Notes: a model not told the origin generated them from the sequence alone. DNA of 43,259 bases from Firmicutes bacterium UBA2058 (GCA_002332905.1 DDAM01000058.1:1-43259), one strand, 5' to 3'. Counted from the first letter of the stretch, positions 8,479 through 17,490 are shown. Made by a program: numbers and translations.

Positions 8479-9255
8479 TTATTCAATCATTTTTTTAATA
8501 TATTCTTCAATTTCATCTAATGAATTAGCGTTTTTTATAGATTCATAAGCATTTCTTTCATAAACAATACCATTTTCTGTTTCTAAAAATGCATATCTTA
8601 CTCCATCTACAAAGCCATATTCTACTATATCAAGATAATAAACTGTTGCCCCATTCATCTCAATATATGAATTATCATCATATTTTGTTGGCATAAAGAT
8701 GCCTTTAGTACCTACTCTTAATTTAGAAATCACATCAGTATCCTCTACCCAAATATTTTTATCAATAGGACAAGGTAGCAAAACACTAACCACATCACCT
8801 ACATTTTTAGAACCTCTGTAATTTTTATCAATTTTAATTTTAACTATAGCTTTGTAATCCTTATAGCCATTAAAGTTAATTTCTATATTTTTAATATCAA
8901 TAACAGTTCCTGCATAGATCTCTGTGTTATATTTTTTAAATAGCTCCTCTTCTGTTAGCCATTCTAGATCTGCATTAACCTTAAAATTAGGGTGGTTTTT
9001 CACATATTTAACTGATACTTTTCCAATTGAATTTGGCAATTTAAAATCAGATTTATTATTATTACTGAACATTAATAATATTAAAAATAATGTACAAGTA
9101 ACAGTTGCTAATCCAGTATATATTTTTAATTTTTTATGTTTTTTATTTGAACTTATAGTTTTCTTTTGATAAAATATATTTTTTAATATTTTATTTTCTA
9201 TATTATCGTTGAATTTTATATTATTTAAAGCTGATTTATATCTATTATTACTCAT
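8479..9255 (-). CDS. Probable anti-sigma factor, single-pass membrane protein
   Basis: A 258-residue protein with a cytosolic N-terminal part (about 1-46, basic near the membrane), one hydrophobic segment (about 47-65, YTGLATVTCTLFLILLMF) and a C-terminal part of about 190 residues outside. It overlaps the upstream ECF sigma gene by 8 nt. Translational coupling and one-pass topology are the usual design of a membrane anti-sigma factor that holds its sigma until a signal arrives. No zinc-binding H-x3-C-x2-C motif is seen, so it is not a ZAS-type anti-sigma. The outer domain is not recognised. The role rests mainly on context. Confidence 0.65.
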   Translation of the reverse strand: MSNNRYKSALNNIKFNDNIENKILKNIFYQKKTISSNKKHKKLKIYTGLATVTCTLFLILLMFSNNNKSDFKLPNSIGKVSVKYVKNHPNFKVNADLEWLTEEELFKKYNTEIYAGTVIDIKNIEINFNGYKDYKAIVKIKIDKNYRGSKNVGDVVSVLLPCPIDKNIWVEDTDVISKLRVGTKGIFMPTKYDDNSYIEMNGATVYYLDIVEYGFVDGVRYAFLETENGIVYERNAYESIKNANSLDEIEEYIKKMIE

Positions 9256-9733
9256 CGTCTAAACCTCCAATCATATCTTTTAAAATTTTTCTACCACGTG
9301 CCAATCGAGTGCCTATTGTAGCAGGTCTAGCTTTTAGAATAGCAGCTATTTCATTGATAGAATAATTTTCGTAATAATAAAGATGAATTGGTATTCTATA
9401 CTTAACATCTAGGCTTAATACAGCACTTAATAGCTCATTATCCTCTTTTGGCATATATGTTAAATTATCAGGAATTGGGTTTATACTCCTAAACCAACCA
9501 CTTTTTAGATAGTTTTTACACTTATTTATTGTGACTCTAATTAACCATGCTTTAAGGTGTTCTTCACTTTCAAAACCAGACTGTTTTTTCATAAAAGCAA
9601 AAAAAACCTCTTGTACAATATCTTCAGAATCAGCTGTGTTTTTTAAATATGAAAATGCCACTTTTAAAACTGTTATAGAATATCTATGTACTGTATCTTT
9701 AATAAATTCATTGAGCTCTAATGAATTATTCAC
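9248..9733 (-). CDS. ECF-type RNA polymerase sigma factor
   Basis: A 161-residue sigma-70 family protein containing only regions 2 and 4. Region 2 includes AEDIVQEVF-like sequence (SEDIVQEVFFAFMKK). Region 4 has the helix-turn-helix YSINEIAAILKARPATIGTRL. The start is GTG at 9733, placed about 10 nt after AAAGGAG. It directs RNA polymerase to a small regulon, probably in response to envelope stress, and is controlled by the overlapping membrane protein. Target promoters cannot be identified here. Confidence 0.9.
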   Translation of the reverse strand: MNNSLELNEFIKDTVHRYSITVLKVAFSYLKNTADSEDIVQEVFFAFMKKQSGFESEEHLKAWLIRVTINKCKNYLKSGWFRSINPIPDNLTYMPKEDNELLSAVLSLDVKYRIPIHLYYYENYSINEIAAILKARPATIGTRLARGRKILKDMIGGLDDE

Positions 9734-9827
9734 ACTTAATCAACTCCTTTCATATTGTATACAACTAAACCTAGTGATTTTTTTCATTTAAAATTAAATT
9801 TTATAAAACCTATAATTCAAAAAACAA

Positions 9828-9854
9828 AAATAGAAGCGTTTTTATCTTCTATTT
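9828..9854 (-). terminator. Terminator after the isochorismatase-like gene
   Basis: The arms AAATAGAAG / CTTCTATTT form a 9-bp stem. On the minus strand it is followed by TTGTTTTTTG. It lies 22 nt beyond the stop at 9877. The stem core is the same as in the terminator at 10592-10630. Confidence 0.75.
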
Positions 9855-9876
9855 CTATTATTAATTCATTAAATTT

Positions 9877-10413
9877 TTAAATACTACATATCATTGTTTC
9901 TACTTCTAGCATTGAAACAACCCTTGCAAAACGATTATTCCATATATTAAAATTATAAAATTTATAAAGATTTTCACCACTTAGATACTCATTGTTAAAA
10001 GTAGTATTTGTTTCTTCCGGGATAATAACTTTATAACCTAAATCGAAGGCAGATTTACAAGTAGCATCAATACAGTATTCAGTTTGAAGTCCTACTAATA
10101 TAATATTTTCAATATTTCTACTATCAAGATATAATTCAAGTCCTGTTTTGAAAAAAGCGCTATTAAACTTCTTATCAAATATAGTCTCATCATCAGTTGG
10201 TTTAATTTCGTGATAAATTTCCCAACTTTGTGTGTTTTTCTCAAAAGGTGTTCCAACACCATCATCATGACGGACATAAACAACTTCAATATTGTTTTTT
10301 CTAGCAGATTTAATCAGCTTCTTAATATTGTCAATTACATTTCTTTCGTTGAAAGGATGAGCTTCAATCAAAGTGTTTTGAACATCTACAACTAGTAAAA
10401 CAGTATTTTTCAT
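9877..10413 (-). CDS. Isochorismatase-family cysteine hydrolase
   Basis: A 178-residue cysteine hydrolase. The Asp-Lys-Cys triad is visible: Asp10 in LLVVDVQN, Lys81 or Lys82 in IFDKKFNSAF, and Cys114 in GLQTEYCIDAT. Relatives hydrolyse isochorismate, nicotinamide or small amides; the exact substrate cannot be told. I start it at ATG 10413, which follows GGAGGTTTAAT. The open frame runs on to 10524, but that extension crosses the repeated hairpin leader and has no similarity to the family. The gene stands alone between two terminators that share the same stem sequence. Confidence 0.85.
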   Translation of the reverse strand: MKNTVLLVVDVQNTLIEAHPFNERNVIDNIKKLIKSARKNNIEVVYVRHDDGVGTPFEKNTQSWEIYHEIKPTDDETIFDKKFNSAFFKTGLELYLDSRNIENIILVGLQTEYCIDATCKSAFDLGYKVIIPEETNTTFNNEYLSGENLYKFYNFNIWNNRFARVVSMLEVETMICSI

Positions 10414-10420
10414 ATTAAAC

Positions 10421-10449
10421 CTCCAATTATGCCACAAAGTGGCATCATA
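10421..10449 (-). repeat. Repeated hairpin/SD leader element, copy 1
   Basis: On the minus strand, ATGCCAC-TTT-GTGGCAT (perfect 7-bp stem, 10445-10429) is followed by AATTGGAGG and then the ATG at 10413. It is preceded by TATTTATG, also present at the orphan copy near 12070. One of seven related elements in the window. Confidence 0.75.
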
Positions 10450-10591
10450 AATAGAAACGAACATTATCCGCAAAAATATATAACCATTATCTTTAACTAT
10501 CATATATATAGTATCATAAATCATACTTAAAAGCTATTATTATTGTATAACTTATTACTTTATCTAATTCATTAAACTTATATATAATATT

Positions 10592-10630
10592 AAATAAAAA
10601 TAGAAGCTATTTATGCTTCTATTTTTATTT
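10592..10630. terminator. Near-perfect palindromic terminator
   Basis: A 16-bp inverted repeat (AAATAAAAATAGAAGC / GCTTCTATTTTTATTT) with a 7-nt loop overlaps the stop codon of the EFR1-type gene ending at 10625. T-rich arms on both sides make it usable in either direction. Confidence 0.8.
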
Positions 10631-11356
10631 AAAATAATATCTTGATCTGTTTTTTGTTTTATTTCCATATTGTATTGCTTGTTCAGGGCAGCGATTTATA
10701 CAGGAAAGACATTGATAGCATTTTCCATTCCAAATAGGCTTATTATCCTTTAAAGAGATACAGTCAGTTGGACAATTTCTCTCACAAAGTCCACATCCTA
10801 TACAAGTATCCTCTACCCAAAATGGCTTTATATCTCTTGCATACTTATTAAATGCAGGAGCAATTAAATTTGATTTTATAAAAGGCATTTTTCCATTACT
10901 AACTTGATAATTAGATTTTTTACTCTTAATTTCTAAGCTTATATTTTCTATCTGTTTTTTGGCTTCCTGTATCTTTTTATTTGCAACTTCATTAGTATCT
11001 ACATCACTTCCAATTATATAATTGTTAGGCATAAAAATAGAATAGGAACTATTTAGCTTTATGTACTTAGAAAGTTTTTTTAGTGCAAGTCCAGCCTCTT
11101 CAACACAAGTACATATAGCATAAGAAAATGCTCCATCCTCTACTTTCACTTTTTCTATGAATATTTTTACTACTTCTGGTACTGCCCAAGCATAAATTGG
11201 AAACACAAGTCCTATAGAATCGTTTTTAGTTATTGTAATATTGTCTTTTTCACTTTTAATAATATCAATAATATTTATAGCAATATCATCAATATTTTTT
11301 GCTATTTCTTTAGCAACCCACTCTGAATTACCAGTTCCTGAAAAATAATAAATCAT
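10625..11356 (-). CDS. EFR1-family flavodoxin-ferredoxin fusion protein
   Basis: A 243-residue protein of two parts. The N-terminal flavodoxin-like domain begins IYYFSGTGNSEWVAKEIA, the FMN phosphate loop SGTGNS. The C-terminal part has two 4Fe-4S clusters: CIGCGLCERNCPTDC and CYQCLSCINRCPEQA. The EFR1 family is common in anaerobic Firmicutes and presumably shuttles electrons between flavin and iron-sulfur centres; partners are unknown. It is 21 nt after the lipoprotein gene start on the same strand, so the two may be co-transcribed. It ends inside a strong palindromic terminator. Confidence 0.85.
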   Translation of the reverse strand: MIYYFSGTGNSEWVAKEIAKNIDDIAINIIDIIKSEKDNITITKNDSIGLVFPIYAWAVPEVVKIFIEKVKVEDGAFSYAICTCVEEAGLALKKLSKYIKLNSSYSIFMPNNYIIGSDVDTNEVANKKIQEAKKQIENISLEIKSKKSNYQVSNGKMPFIKSNLIAPAFNKYARDIKPFWVEDTCIGCGLCERNCPTDCISLKDNKPIWNGKCYQCLSCINRCPEQAIQYGNKTKNRSRYYFK

Positions 11357-11377
11357 ATAACTACCCCTCTAAATAAT

Positions 11378-11998
11378 CTACTGAATCAATGAACTATCAA
11401 TTATTTGATAATTCGCTCTATGTATGTACATTATCTTTCCGTCTATACTTAATCTTGTTGTTTTAGGCAAATCACCCGGTACTTCAACATATACGCTGTT
11501 ACCTTGATATACACCTATTGGAACTCCCATTTGTGTGCTTATTATAATGGTTCTATTCTTTCCGATTTTGTTTTTAAATTTATTTATATTTCTATCTATC
11601 CATTGGATATTTGGTGTATTTTTTTCGCTGTTAATTTCATCGACACTAAAGTCTGTTACCATATCAAGTCCATCCTCAGCAAATATTATAGTATCTCCAA
11701 CCATCAATACTTGTCTTCCGTCTATTGTAACATCCAGTACACTTGATTGATATGTTTTATCATTACCCTCGCTATCTAAGAATATACCTGACTCTTTAAG
11801 TGTATTTATAGACAACGAAGAGCCCTTCATTTTCAATGTTTTATTCCCGTAAGAATCATATACTGAAGCCACAAAATTAATACCTGACCATTCTTCTCTA
11901 ACTTTGTTAAATACATTGTTTATCATAGCACAACCTGATAAGGATATTACTGCCAAAACAACGACACATATAAAACAAGTAATTTTAATTTTTTTCAT
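11378..11998 (-). CDS. Lipoprotein, DUF5052-like
   Basis: A 206-residue protein with a lipoprotein signal: basic start MKKIK, a hydrophobic stretch, and lipobox LSGC with the lipidated Cys near residue 23. The mature part contains NFVASVYDSYGNKTLKMKGSSLSI and later QMGVPIGVYQGNSVYVEVPGDLPKT, which I associate with the DUF5052 family, whose function is unknown. The family assignment is from memory and less sure than the lipoprotein call. It should be anchored on the outer face of the membrane. The start at 11998 follows AAAGGAG. An orphan copy of the hairpin/SD repeat lies about 50-100 nt upstream. Confidence 0.65.
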   Translation of the reverse strand: MKKIKITCFICVVVLAVISLSGCAMINNVFNKVREEWSGINFVASVYDSYGNKTLKMKGSSLSINTLKESGIFLDSEGNDKTYQSSVLDVTIDGRQVLMVGDTIIFAEDGLDMVTDFSVDEINSEKNTPNIQWIDRNINKFKNKIGKNRTIIISTQMGVPIGVYQGNSVYVEVPGDLPKTTRLSIDGKIMYIHRANYQIIDSSLIQ

Positions 11999-12044
11999 TA
12001 GAATTCTCCTTTAAGCTAACATAATTATTATTATGTAAACCAAT

Positions 12045-12100
12045 CTCCGTTATGACACGGAATATCATCATAAATAGTGCGAAACGTATTTTTTCACACT
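12045..12100 (-). repeat. Repeated hairpin/SD element, orphan two-hairpin copy
   Basis: On the minus strand the first hairpin has arms AGTGTGAAA / TTTCGCACT (12100-12076). TATTTATG-like sequence follows, then a second hairpin ATGATAT-TCC-GTGTCAT (12068-12052) and AACGGAG. All seven base pairs of the second stem can form when G-U pairs are allowed, although its arms differ from other copies. No gene starts right after its SD-like end; the next start is 46 nt on and has its own AAAGGAG. Confidence 0.65.
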
Positions 12101-13064
12101 AATATACTTTTTTACAGTCAATTAAATTATGAAGTTTTTCTTTTTTTGCATATCTAACTAGATTTTCACAAAAAATATCAACTACTATATCATTTGTCAA
12201 CGGTAATGATGTGTTGCCAGATACATGCGGTGTAATAATTGTATTTTTACAACTCCACAATGGATGATCAATTGGAAGTGGCTCTGGTACTACAACATCA
12301 AGTGCTGCTCCACCGATTTTATCATTATTAAGTGCTTCAATAAGTGCATCTTGGTCAATTGCTGTACCTCTACCTACATTTATAACAATTACATCATTTT
12401 TCATTTTTTCAAGCTCTTTAGAACCAATAATAAGCTTAGTTTCGTCAGTTTCTGGTAAACAAAGTGCCACAACGTCTGCTCCATCAATTGCGTCTAAAAG
12501 TCTATCATTAGAAAATATTTCATCTACACAATCAGGCTTTATACTAGTATTTCGTCTAACTCCACGAACAGTTGCACCCATTGCCTTAACTCTTTTAGCA
12601 AAATTTTGTCCAATGTCACCTACTCCTATAACTGTGATTGTACTATTCATTATAGAGCGTATATCACCTACCATTTTCCATCCTCTATTTTGTTGCATCT
12701 CGTAGTATTCAGGCATTCTTCTCATAAGCATCAATAGAACAGTTACCATATGTTCTGATATTGTTATACCATAGGCTCCAGTTGAATTAGTTAATAAAAT
12801 ATTTCCATTATTTATATTTTCAACATTCACATATTTATCTACACCAGCAAACGATGCTTGCATCCACTTTAAATTTTTAGCATTGTTAACTAATTTTCTG
12901 CTTGCCATTCCAAACAATACTTCACATCTGTCAATTTCATCTTGCGTAACATTTTCATAATCAAAAAAGTTAATTTCAAAACCACATTCCTTAGCTGTAT
13001 TAAATAGTTTATCTTTTCGAGCTTCGTTTAAAAATGGAATACAAACCCCTATAATACTTGACAT
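12099..13064 (-). CDS. D-2-hydroxyacid dehydrogenase, NAD(P)-dependent
   Basis: A 321-residue dehydrogenase. The Rossmann loop is VIGVGDIGQNFAKRVKAMG. The catalytic region shows NVGRGTAIDQDAL, then PEPLPIDHPLW and ITPHVSGNT with the catalytic His. The family reduces 2-oxoacids to D-2-hydroxyacids; the substrate is not clear. I place the start at ATG 13064, after TTGGAGGTATTT; the frame's extension to 13076 merely reads through the ribosome site. It follows tdk by about 56 nt on the same strand. No functional tie to nucleoside salvage is evident. Confidence 0.85.
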   Translation of the reverse strand: MSSIIGVCIPFLNEARKDKLFNTAKECGFEINFFDYENVTQDEIDRCEVLFGMASRKLVNNAKNLKWMQASFAGVDKYVNVENINNGNILLTNSTGAYGITISEHMVTVLLMLMRRMPEYYEMQQNRGWKMVGDIRSIMNSTITVIGVGDIGQNFAKRVKAMGATVRGVRRNTSIKPDCVDEIFSNDRLLDAIDGADVVALCLPETDETKLIIGSKELEKMKNDVIVINVGRGTAIDQDALIEALNNDKIGGAALDVVVPEPLPIDHPLWSCKNTIITPHVSGNTSLPLTNDIVVDIFCENLVRYAKKEKLHNLIDCKKVY

Positions 13065-13120
13065 AAATACCTCCAATTAATTACTTTCTCTCAACTCCAT
13101 ATAATCTCAATCTATGATTA

Positions 13121-13705
13121 TTACAATTTTTCTTGTTCTTTTTTCTGCTTAAGCCAGCATTTTATACACATTGCTACATATCTGTCATTACCACCTAAAC
13201 ATATTTGTTCACCTTCATATATTATCTTGCCATTTTCATCAATTCTAGCGTTTACTGTTGCTTTTGTACCGCATTTACATATAGATTTTATCTCTGAAAT
13301 AGAGTCTGCAACTTCAAATAATCTTTTACTTCCGGGAAACATATGAGTAGCGAAATCAGTTCTTAAGCCAAAGCATAATACTGGTACATCAAAATATACA
13401 ACTATGTCTAATAGCTCATCAACTTGTTTTTCAGTTAAGAATTGGCACTCGTCAACTATTATAACATCGTAATTATTCTTGTTTTTTTCAAATAGATCAT
13501 AGATATTTTCCTCAGGGGTTACTACTGTTGCAATTGCAGATAATCCAACGCGTGATTTTACTATAAAATCACCATCTCTACTATCTATAGAAGGCTTTAA
13601 GAATAAAACCTTCATGTTACGCTCTTCGTAATTAAATTTTGTTATAAGTGCTTGTGCTGTCTTACTTGAGCCCATAGCTCCATATTTAAAATAAAGTTTA
13701 GCCAT
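13121..13705 (-). CDS. tdk: Thymidine kinase (type II)
   Basis: A 194-residue cytosolic kinase that phosphorylates thymidine to dTMP with ATP. The P-loop is GAMGSSKT at residues 9-16. IIVDECQFL (catalytic Glu86) marks the Walker B region, and the lasso-side zinc site is shown by ICKCGTKA and a later MCIKCW pair. Length is normal for type II bacterial TK. It lies 33 nt after the nucleoside-transporter permease gene and ends the apparent uptake-salvage run. Its leader has a half copy of the repeated GTGGCAT-AAC-GGGAGG element. Confidence 0.95.
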   Translation of the reverse strand: MAKLYFKYGAMGSSKTAQALITKFNYEERNMKVLFLKPSIDSRDGDFIVKSRVGLSAIATVVTPEENIYDLFEKNKNNYDVIIVDECQFLTEKQVDELLDIVVYFDVPVLCFGLRTDFATHMFPGSKRLFEVADSISEIKSICKCGTKATVNARIDENGKIIYEGEQICLGGNDRYVAMCIKCWLKQKKEQEKL

Positions 13706-13710
13706 TATAT

Positions 13711-13730
13711 CCTCCCGTTATGCCACGTAG
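13711..13730 (-). repeat. Repeated hairpin/SD leader element, degenerate copy before tdk
   Basis: On the minus strand, GTGGCAT-AAC-GGGAGG matches the right arm and SD of the element, but the left arm is gone (TTACTAC instead). The last codons and stop of the upstream permease gene hold an AGTGTGA, like the arm of the accompanying first hairpin. Confidence 0.5.
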
Positions 13731-13738
13731 TAATTTTT

Positions 13739-14704
13739 TTATCTCACACTTTTATCGTATGGAATTCCTTCCGCCTTTGGTGCACGAGATTTTTTAGATG
13801 TAAAAGCAAGTACAACCATAGTTGCTACATATGGTAGCATTTTATAGTAATTATTATTTATTCCTAAATTATTTAGGAAAGGAATAAGTGGTACTGAATA
13901 AGCCAATGTTCTTAAAAATGCAAAGAATAATGCTGCGAATAATATTTTTATCGGTTTCCATTGACCAAATATCATAACTGCTAATGCCAAGAAACCAAAG
14001 CCTGCAACACCAGTGTGACCATTTGTATTACCGCTCATAATTCCTACTGAATAGAAAAATCCACCCATTCCAGCAAGAAATCCTGAAATAGTTACTCCTG
14101 CGTATCTCATCTTATATACGTTAATACCTACACTATCCGCTGCTTGTGGATGCTCCCCACAGGCTCTTAAGCGAAGACCAAATTTAGTTTTATAAAAAAT
14201 TACGGTCGCAATTATTAAAATTAAAAATGCAATATAAATTGTTAAATAAGTTTTTTTGAAGAATAAATCTCCAAGCACTGGTATTTGACCTAAAACCGGT
14301 ACTTCATCTATAAAAAATCTTACTGAAGTTGTTATACCATCAGAGTTAAATTTCATTTTAGAAAATAGTAATACTCCAGCAGGAACAAGCATATTAAGAG
14401 CTGTACCTGTTATAGTTTGGTCAGCTTTCATGTTTACAGCAGCATAGGATAATAATAGCGAATAAATTATACCAGCAAGTGCTGCTACAATCATAGCAAT
14501 TAATAAAATTATTTGAGCATTTAATCCTAGTCCTTGAATTGCTAACACAGTTAAGCATCCGAAAAATGCTCCAAATAGCATTATACCTTCAAGTGCTATA
14601 TTGATAACTCCACTTCTTTCACAAAACATACCACCTAAAGCCACCAACAAAAGTGGAACTGCTACAGGAAGAGTACCTTGAACTAAATAGTAAAAAGTAT
14701 TCAT
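13739..14704 (-). CDS. Nucleoside ABC transporter permease (NupQ/YufQ-like)
   Basis: A 321-residue, highly hydrophobic permease of the branched-chain/BMP-type class. It contains GGMFCERSGVINIALEGIML, the conserved loop of this family, and GLRLRACGEHPQAADSVGINV, the loop thought to meet the ATPase. I start it at ATG 14704, which has AGGAGGAGAAATAAT just before it and sits 1 nt beyond the stop of the partner permease; the longer frame to 14725 overlaps that gene. It forms the membrane channel with the gene at 14706 and is powered by the ATPase at 15846. Confidence 0.9.
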   Translation of the reverse strand: MNTFYYLVQGTLPVAVPLLLVALGGMFCERSGVINIALEGIMLFGAFFGCLTVLAIQGLGLNAQIILLIAMIVAALAGIIYSLLLSYAAVNMKADQTITGTALNMLVPAGVLLFSKMKFNSDGITTSVRFFIDEVPVLGQIPVLGDLFFKKTYLTIYIAFLILIIATVIFYKTKFGLRLRACGEHPQAADSVGINVYKMRYAGVTISGFLAGMGGFFYSVGIMSGNTNGHTGVAGFGFLALAVMIFGQWKPIKILFAALFFAFLRTLAYSVPLIPFLNNLGINNNYYKMLPYVATMVVLAFTSKKSRAPKAEGIPYDKSVR

Positions 14705-14705
14705 A

Positions 14706-15845
14706 TTATTTCTCCTCCTTTTCATTTATGGTTTGTTCAATATTTTTTGCTTGACTTTCTATTATTATTTTCTTTCTCTTTTGAGAAAGGAATTTTGCAA
14801 ATGTTTCTCTCATTAGTATTGCAAATGCAGAGAAATAAATTATTACTGCAATAACTATGTCAATAATTTCAGGTTTAAAGCCATATAGCCCACTAACAGC
14901 AGTTCCTCCTCTTTGCAAGTGAGATATAAATGTTGCTGAGAATATAATTCCTATAGGATTTGATGCACCTAAAAGCGCAACAGCAATTCCATTAAATCCA
15001 GTAACTGCAATTATATTAATAGGCTCATAAGTCATACTGCTACCAGCTATTGTAGAAGGTGCAAGTATGGCAAAGGCTCCACCTAAACCAGCTAATCCTC
15101 CTGCGATAACCATTGATAAAATTATATTTCTTTTACCATTCATACCTGCATACTTACTTGCATGTTTATTAAAGCCTGTTGCCTTAAGTTCATAACCAAA
15201 GGTTGTTTTATTTAATACTATATATAGTATAATTGCTATTATAATTGCAAATATAATTGATAAATTTAAATTTGAATTAGGAATACCTAATGAAGGAATT
15301 TGAGCTGATTGTGGTAAGTATGCCGTTCTAGCCATATCGGGTACATACATTCTTCCGTTACTTTGAATAGACATATCAACAAAATACATTCCGATATAAT
15401 TAAACATAATTGAAGTTATAACCTCGTTAACATTAAAATATGCTTTAAATATACCAGGTATAGTACCCCAAAGCATACCACCTACCATTCCTGCTAAAAT
15501 GCAAAGTATCCAATGAAATGCATTGTTCATTGGGAACATAAATCCAACATATAAGGCAAAGAACATACCCATAGTGTACTGACCTGATGCACCAATGTTA
15601 AACATACCCATCTTAAATGCAAAGCCAACTGCAAGTCCTGTCATAAGTATTGGGGTAGCAAAATACAATACCTTTGCAAAATCTGTTATACCACCAAATA
15701 AAACAGTTGCAAAACCTGGAAATGCCTCTAGTGGATTAGCTATAAGCATTACAATTAGACCAAATATAAGTCCTAGCGCAATGGCAAGTAAAGATGCTAT
15801 AAAAGCATTGTAACCTTTAGATTTTTTAATATCACTTAATCTCAT
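14706..15845 (-). CDS. Nucleoside ABC transporter permease (NupP/YufP-like)
   Basis: A 379-residue multi-pass membrane protein, the second permease of the BMP-type importer. It carries GMFNIGASGQYTMG, the family's conserved loop, and FGYELKATGFNKHASKYAGMN, the probable ATPase contact. Its ATG directly abuts the ATPase stop (15846) and its stop abuts the next permease, so the three are translated as a unit. Expected function is uptake of nucleosides captured by the BMP lipoprotein at 17570. The last 45 residues are charged and probably cytosolic. Confidence 0.9.
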   Translation of the reverse strand: MRLSDIKKSKGYNAFIASLLAIALGLIFGLIVMLIANPLEAFPGFATVLFGGITDFAKVLYFATPILMTGLAVGFAFKMGMFNIGASGQYTMGMFFALYVGFMFPMNNAFHWILCILAGMVGGMLWGTIPGIFKAYFNVNEVITSIMFNYIGMYFVDMSIQSNGRMYVPDMARTAYLPQSAQIPSLGIPNSNLNLSIIFAIIIAIILYIVLNKTTFGYELKATGFNKHASKYAGMNGKRNIILSMVIAGGLAGLGGAFAILAPSTIAGSSMTYEPINIIAVTGFNGIAVALLGASNPIGIIFSATFISHLQRGGTAVSGLYGFKPEIIDIVIAVIIYFSAFAILMRETFAKFLSQKRKKIIIESQAKNIEQTINEKEEK

Positions 15846-17396
15846 TTATCTAGTTTCCTCCTTTGGTTTTATTATGTTTCGTTTGGCACCTGCCATATAT
15901 AATCCTAGTTCTTGTACATTTGTTTTATCAGGATTAAATTCACCGACAATTTCACCATCATACATAACCAAAATTCGGTCAGATAAATTCATAACCTCAT
16001 CAAGCTCTAAGGAAACAAGTAATACTGCAGCTCCTGCATCTCTTTCTGCAACTATTTGCTTATGAATATACTCTATTGCACCGACATCAAGTCCACGAGT
16101 TGGCTGTACAACAACTAAAAGCTCGGGATTTCTATCTAGCTCACGAGCAACAATTGCTTTTTGCTGATTTCCACCTGACATACTTCTTGCTACGGTTATA
16201 GAGCCTTGACCACTTCTTACATCATATTGTCCAATTAATCGGTCTGAATACTCCTTCATAGCACTTTTCTTTAAAAAACCATTTTTTTGAAACTCTGGCT
16301 GCCAATATCTTTGTAATATCATATTTTCAGCAAGAGAATAATCTAAAACCAACCCATACTTATGTCTATCCTCTGGTATATGACTCATACCTAGCTTACT
16401 ACGAGTTCTAATACTTGAGTTCGAAATATTTCTACCGCAAAGCTCAATAGTTCCACCATTTTGCTTTTCTATTCCAGTAAGTGCATATACTAGTTCACTT
16501 TGACCATTACCGTCAATGCCAGCTATACAAACAATCTCACCTGCTCGTACATTAAAGGAAACTCCTTTAACAGCATTGTTTTTATGAATTTTACTTGAAA
16601 CACTTAAATTATTTATATTTAAAACAACTTCTTTAGGCTCACTTTTTGTCTTTTCAACTGCAAATTTAACTTTTCTACCAACCATCATTTCAGAAAGCTC
16701 TTCAATAGAAGTTTCCTTTGTATTTACAGTACCTATATATTTTCCTTTTCTTAATACGGAACATCTATCGGATACAGCCATTATCTCATTAAGCTTGTGT
16801 GTTATGAACAATATTGATTTACCTTCATAAGCAAGCTTACGCATAATTTTCATTAGTTCTTCAGTTTCCTGTGGCGTTAGTGAAGCTGTAGGTTCGTCAA
16901 AAATCAAAATTTCATTATCTCGATATAGCATTTTTAATATCTCAACACGTTGCTGCATACCAACTGTTATGTCTTCAATAATTGCATCTGGATTTACCTT
17001 TAATCCATATTGTTCGCTTAAATTTACAATTTTTTCTCTAGCTTCTTTTTTCATAAGGAATCCAGCCTTATTAGGTTCAACACCTAATATAATATTTTCT
17101 AGTACAGTAAAAATTTCCACCAGTTTAAAATGCTGATGAACCATACCAATCCCTAAGTTATTTGCATCATTTGGATTGTTAATTTTAACAACCTGCCCAT
17201 TTTTACGAATTTCACCTTTTTCAGGCTGGTAAAGGCCAAAAAGCACACTCATTAGTGTTGATTTACCTGCCCCATTTTCTCCTAAGAGAGCATGAATTTC
17301 ACCTTTTTTTAATTGTAAGGTAATATCGTCATTTGCTATAATACCTGGAAATTCTTTTGTAATATGGAGCATTTCTATAATAAAATCTTGCGCCAT
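15846..17396 (-). CDS. Nucleoside ABC transporter ATPase, two ATP-binding domains (NupO/YufO-like)
   Basis: A 516-residue protein with two ABC domains. Domain 1 (about 5-240) has Walker A GENGAGKST, signature VGMQQRVEIL and Walker B ILIFDEPTASL. Domain 2 (about 260-505) has the usual family variants GIDGNGQSE, MSGGNQQKAIVARE and VVVQPTRGLDVGA. The start is ATG 17396, just after an AGGTTAA-type site; upstream codons to 17408 read through the ribosome site. It drives the two permeases encoded next. A hairpin at 17465 lies between it and the binding-protein gene. Confidence 0.9.
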   Translation of the reverse strand: MAQDFIIEMLHITKEFPGIIANDDITLQLKKGEIHALLGENGAGKSTLMSVLFGLYQPEKGEIRKNGQVVKINNPNDANNLGIGMVHQHFKLVEIFTVLENIILGVEPNKAGFLMKKEAREKIVNLSEQYGLKVNPDAIIEDITVGMQQRVEILKMLYRDNEILIFDEPTASLTPQETEELMKIMRKLAYEGKSILFITHKLNEIMAVSDRCSVLRKGKYIGTVNTKETSIEELSEMMVGRKVKFAVEKTKSEPKEVVLNINNLSVSSKIHKNNAVKGVSFNVRAGEIVCIAGIDGNGQSELVYALTGIEKQNGGTIELCGRNISNSSIRTRSKLGMSHIPEDRHKYGLVLDYSLAENMILQRYWQPEFQKNGFLKKSAMKEYSDRLIGQYDVRSGQGSITVARSMSGGNQQKAIVARELDRNPELLVVVQPTRGLDVGAIEYIHKQIVAERDAGAAVLLVSLELDEVMNLSDRILVMYDGEIVGEFNPDKTNVQELGLYMAGAKRNIIKPKEETR

Positions 17397-17464
17397 TTTA
17401 ACCTCCATAGTTTATTATGAGTAATTTACTCATTAGTTTTTATTAAAATATTAAAGAATATAAA

Positions 17465-17490
17465 AAGGGAAAAGCAAGCGCCGTTCCCTT
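17465..17490 (-). terminator. Partial terminator/attenuator between BMP and ATPase genes
   Basis: Arms AAGGGAA and TTCCCTT pair around a 12-nt loop, then TTTTTAT follows on the minus strand. Placed between the binding-protein gene and the rest of the transporter operon, it would leave more mRNA for the binding protein. The role is inferred. Confidence 0.6.

Noticed and set aside
10095..10289. 64-codon minus-strand frame within the isochorismatase gene
   Set aside because: It overlaps the gene in another frame, with no ribosome site; the hydrolase has its full catalytic triad.
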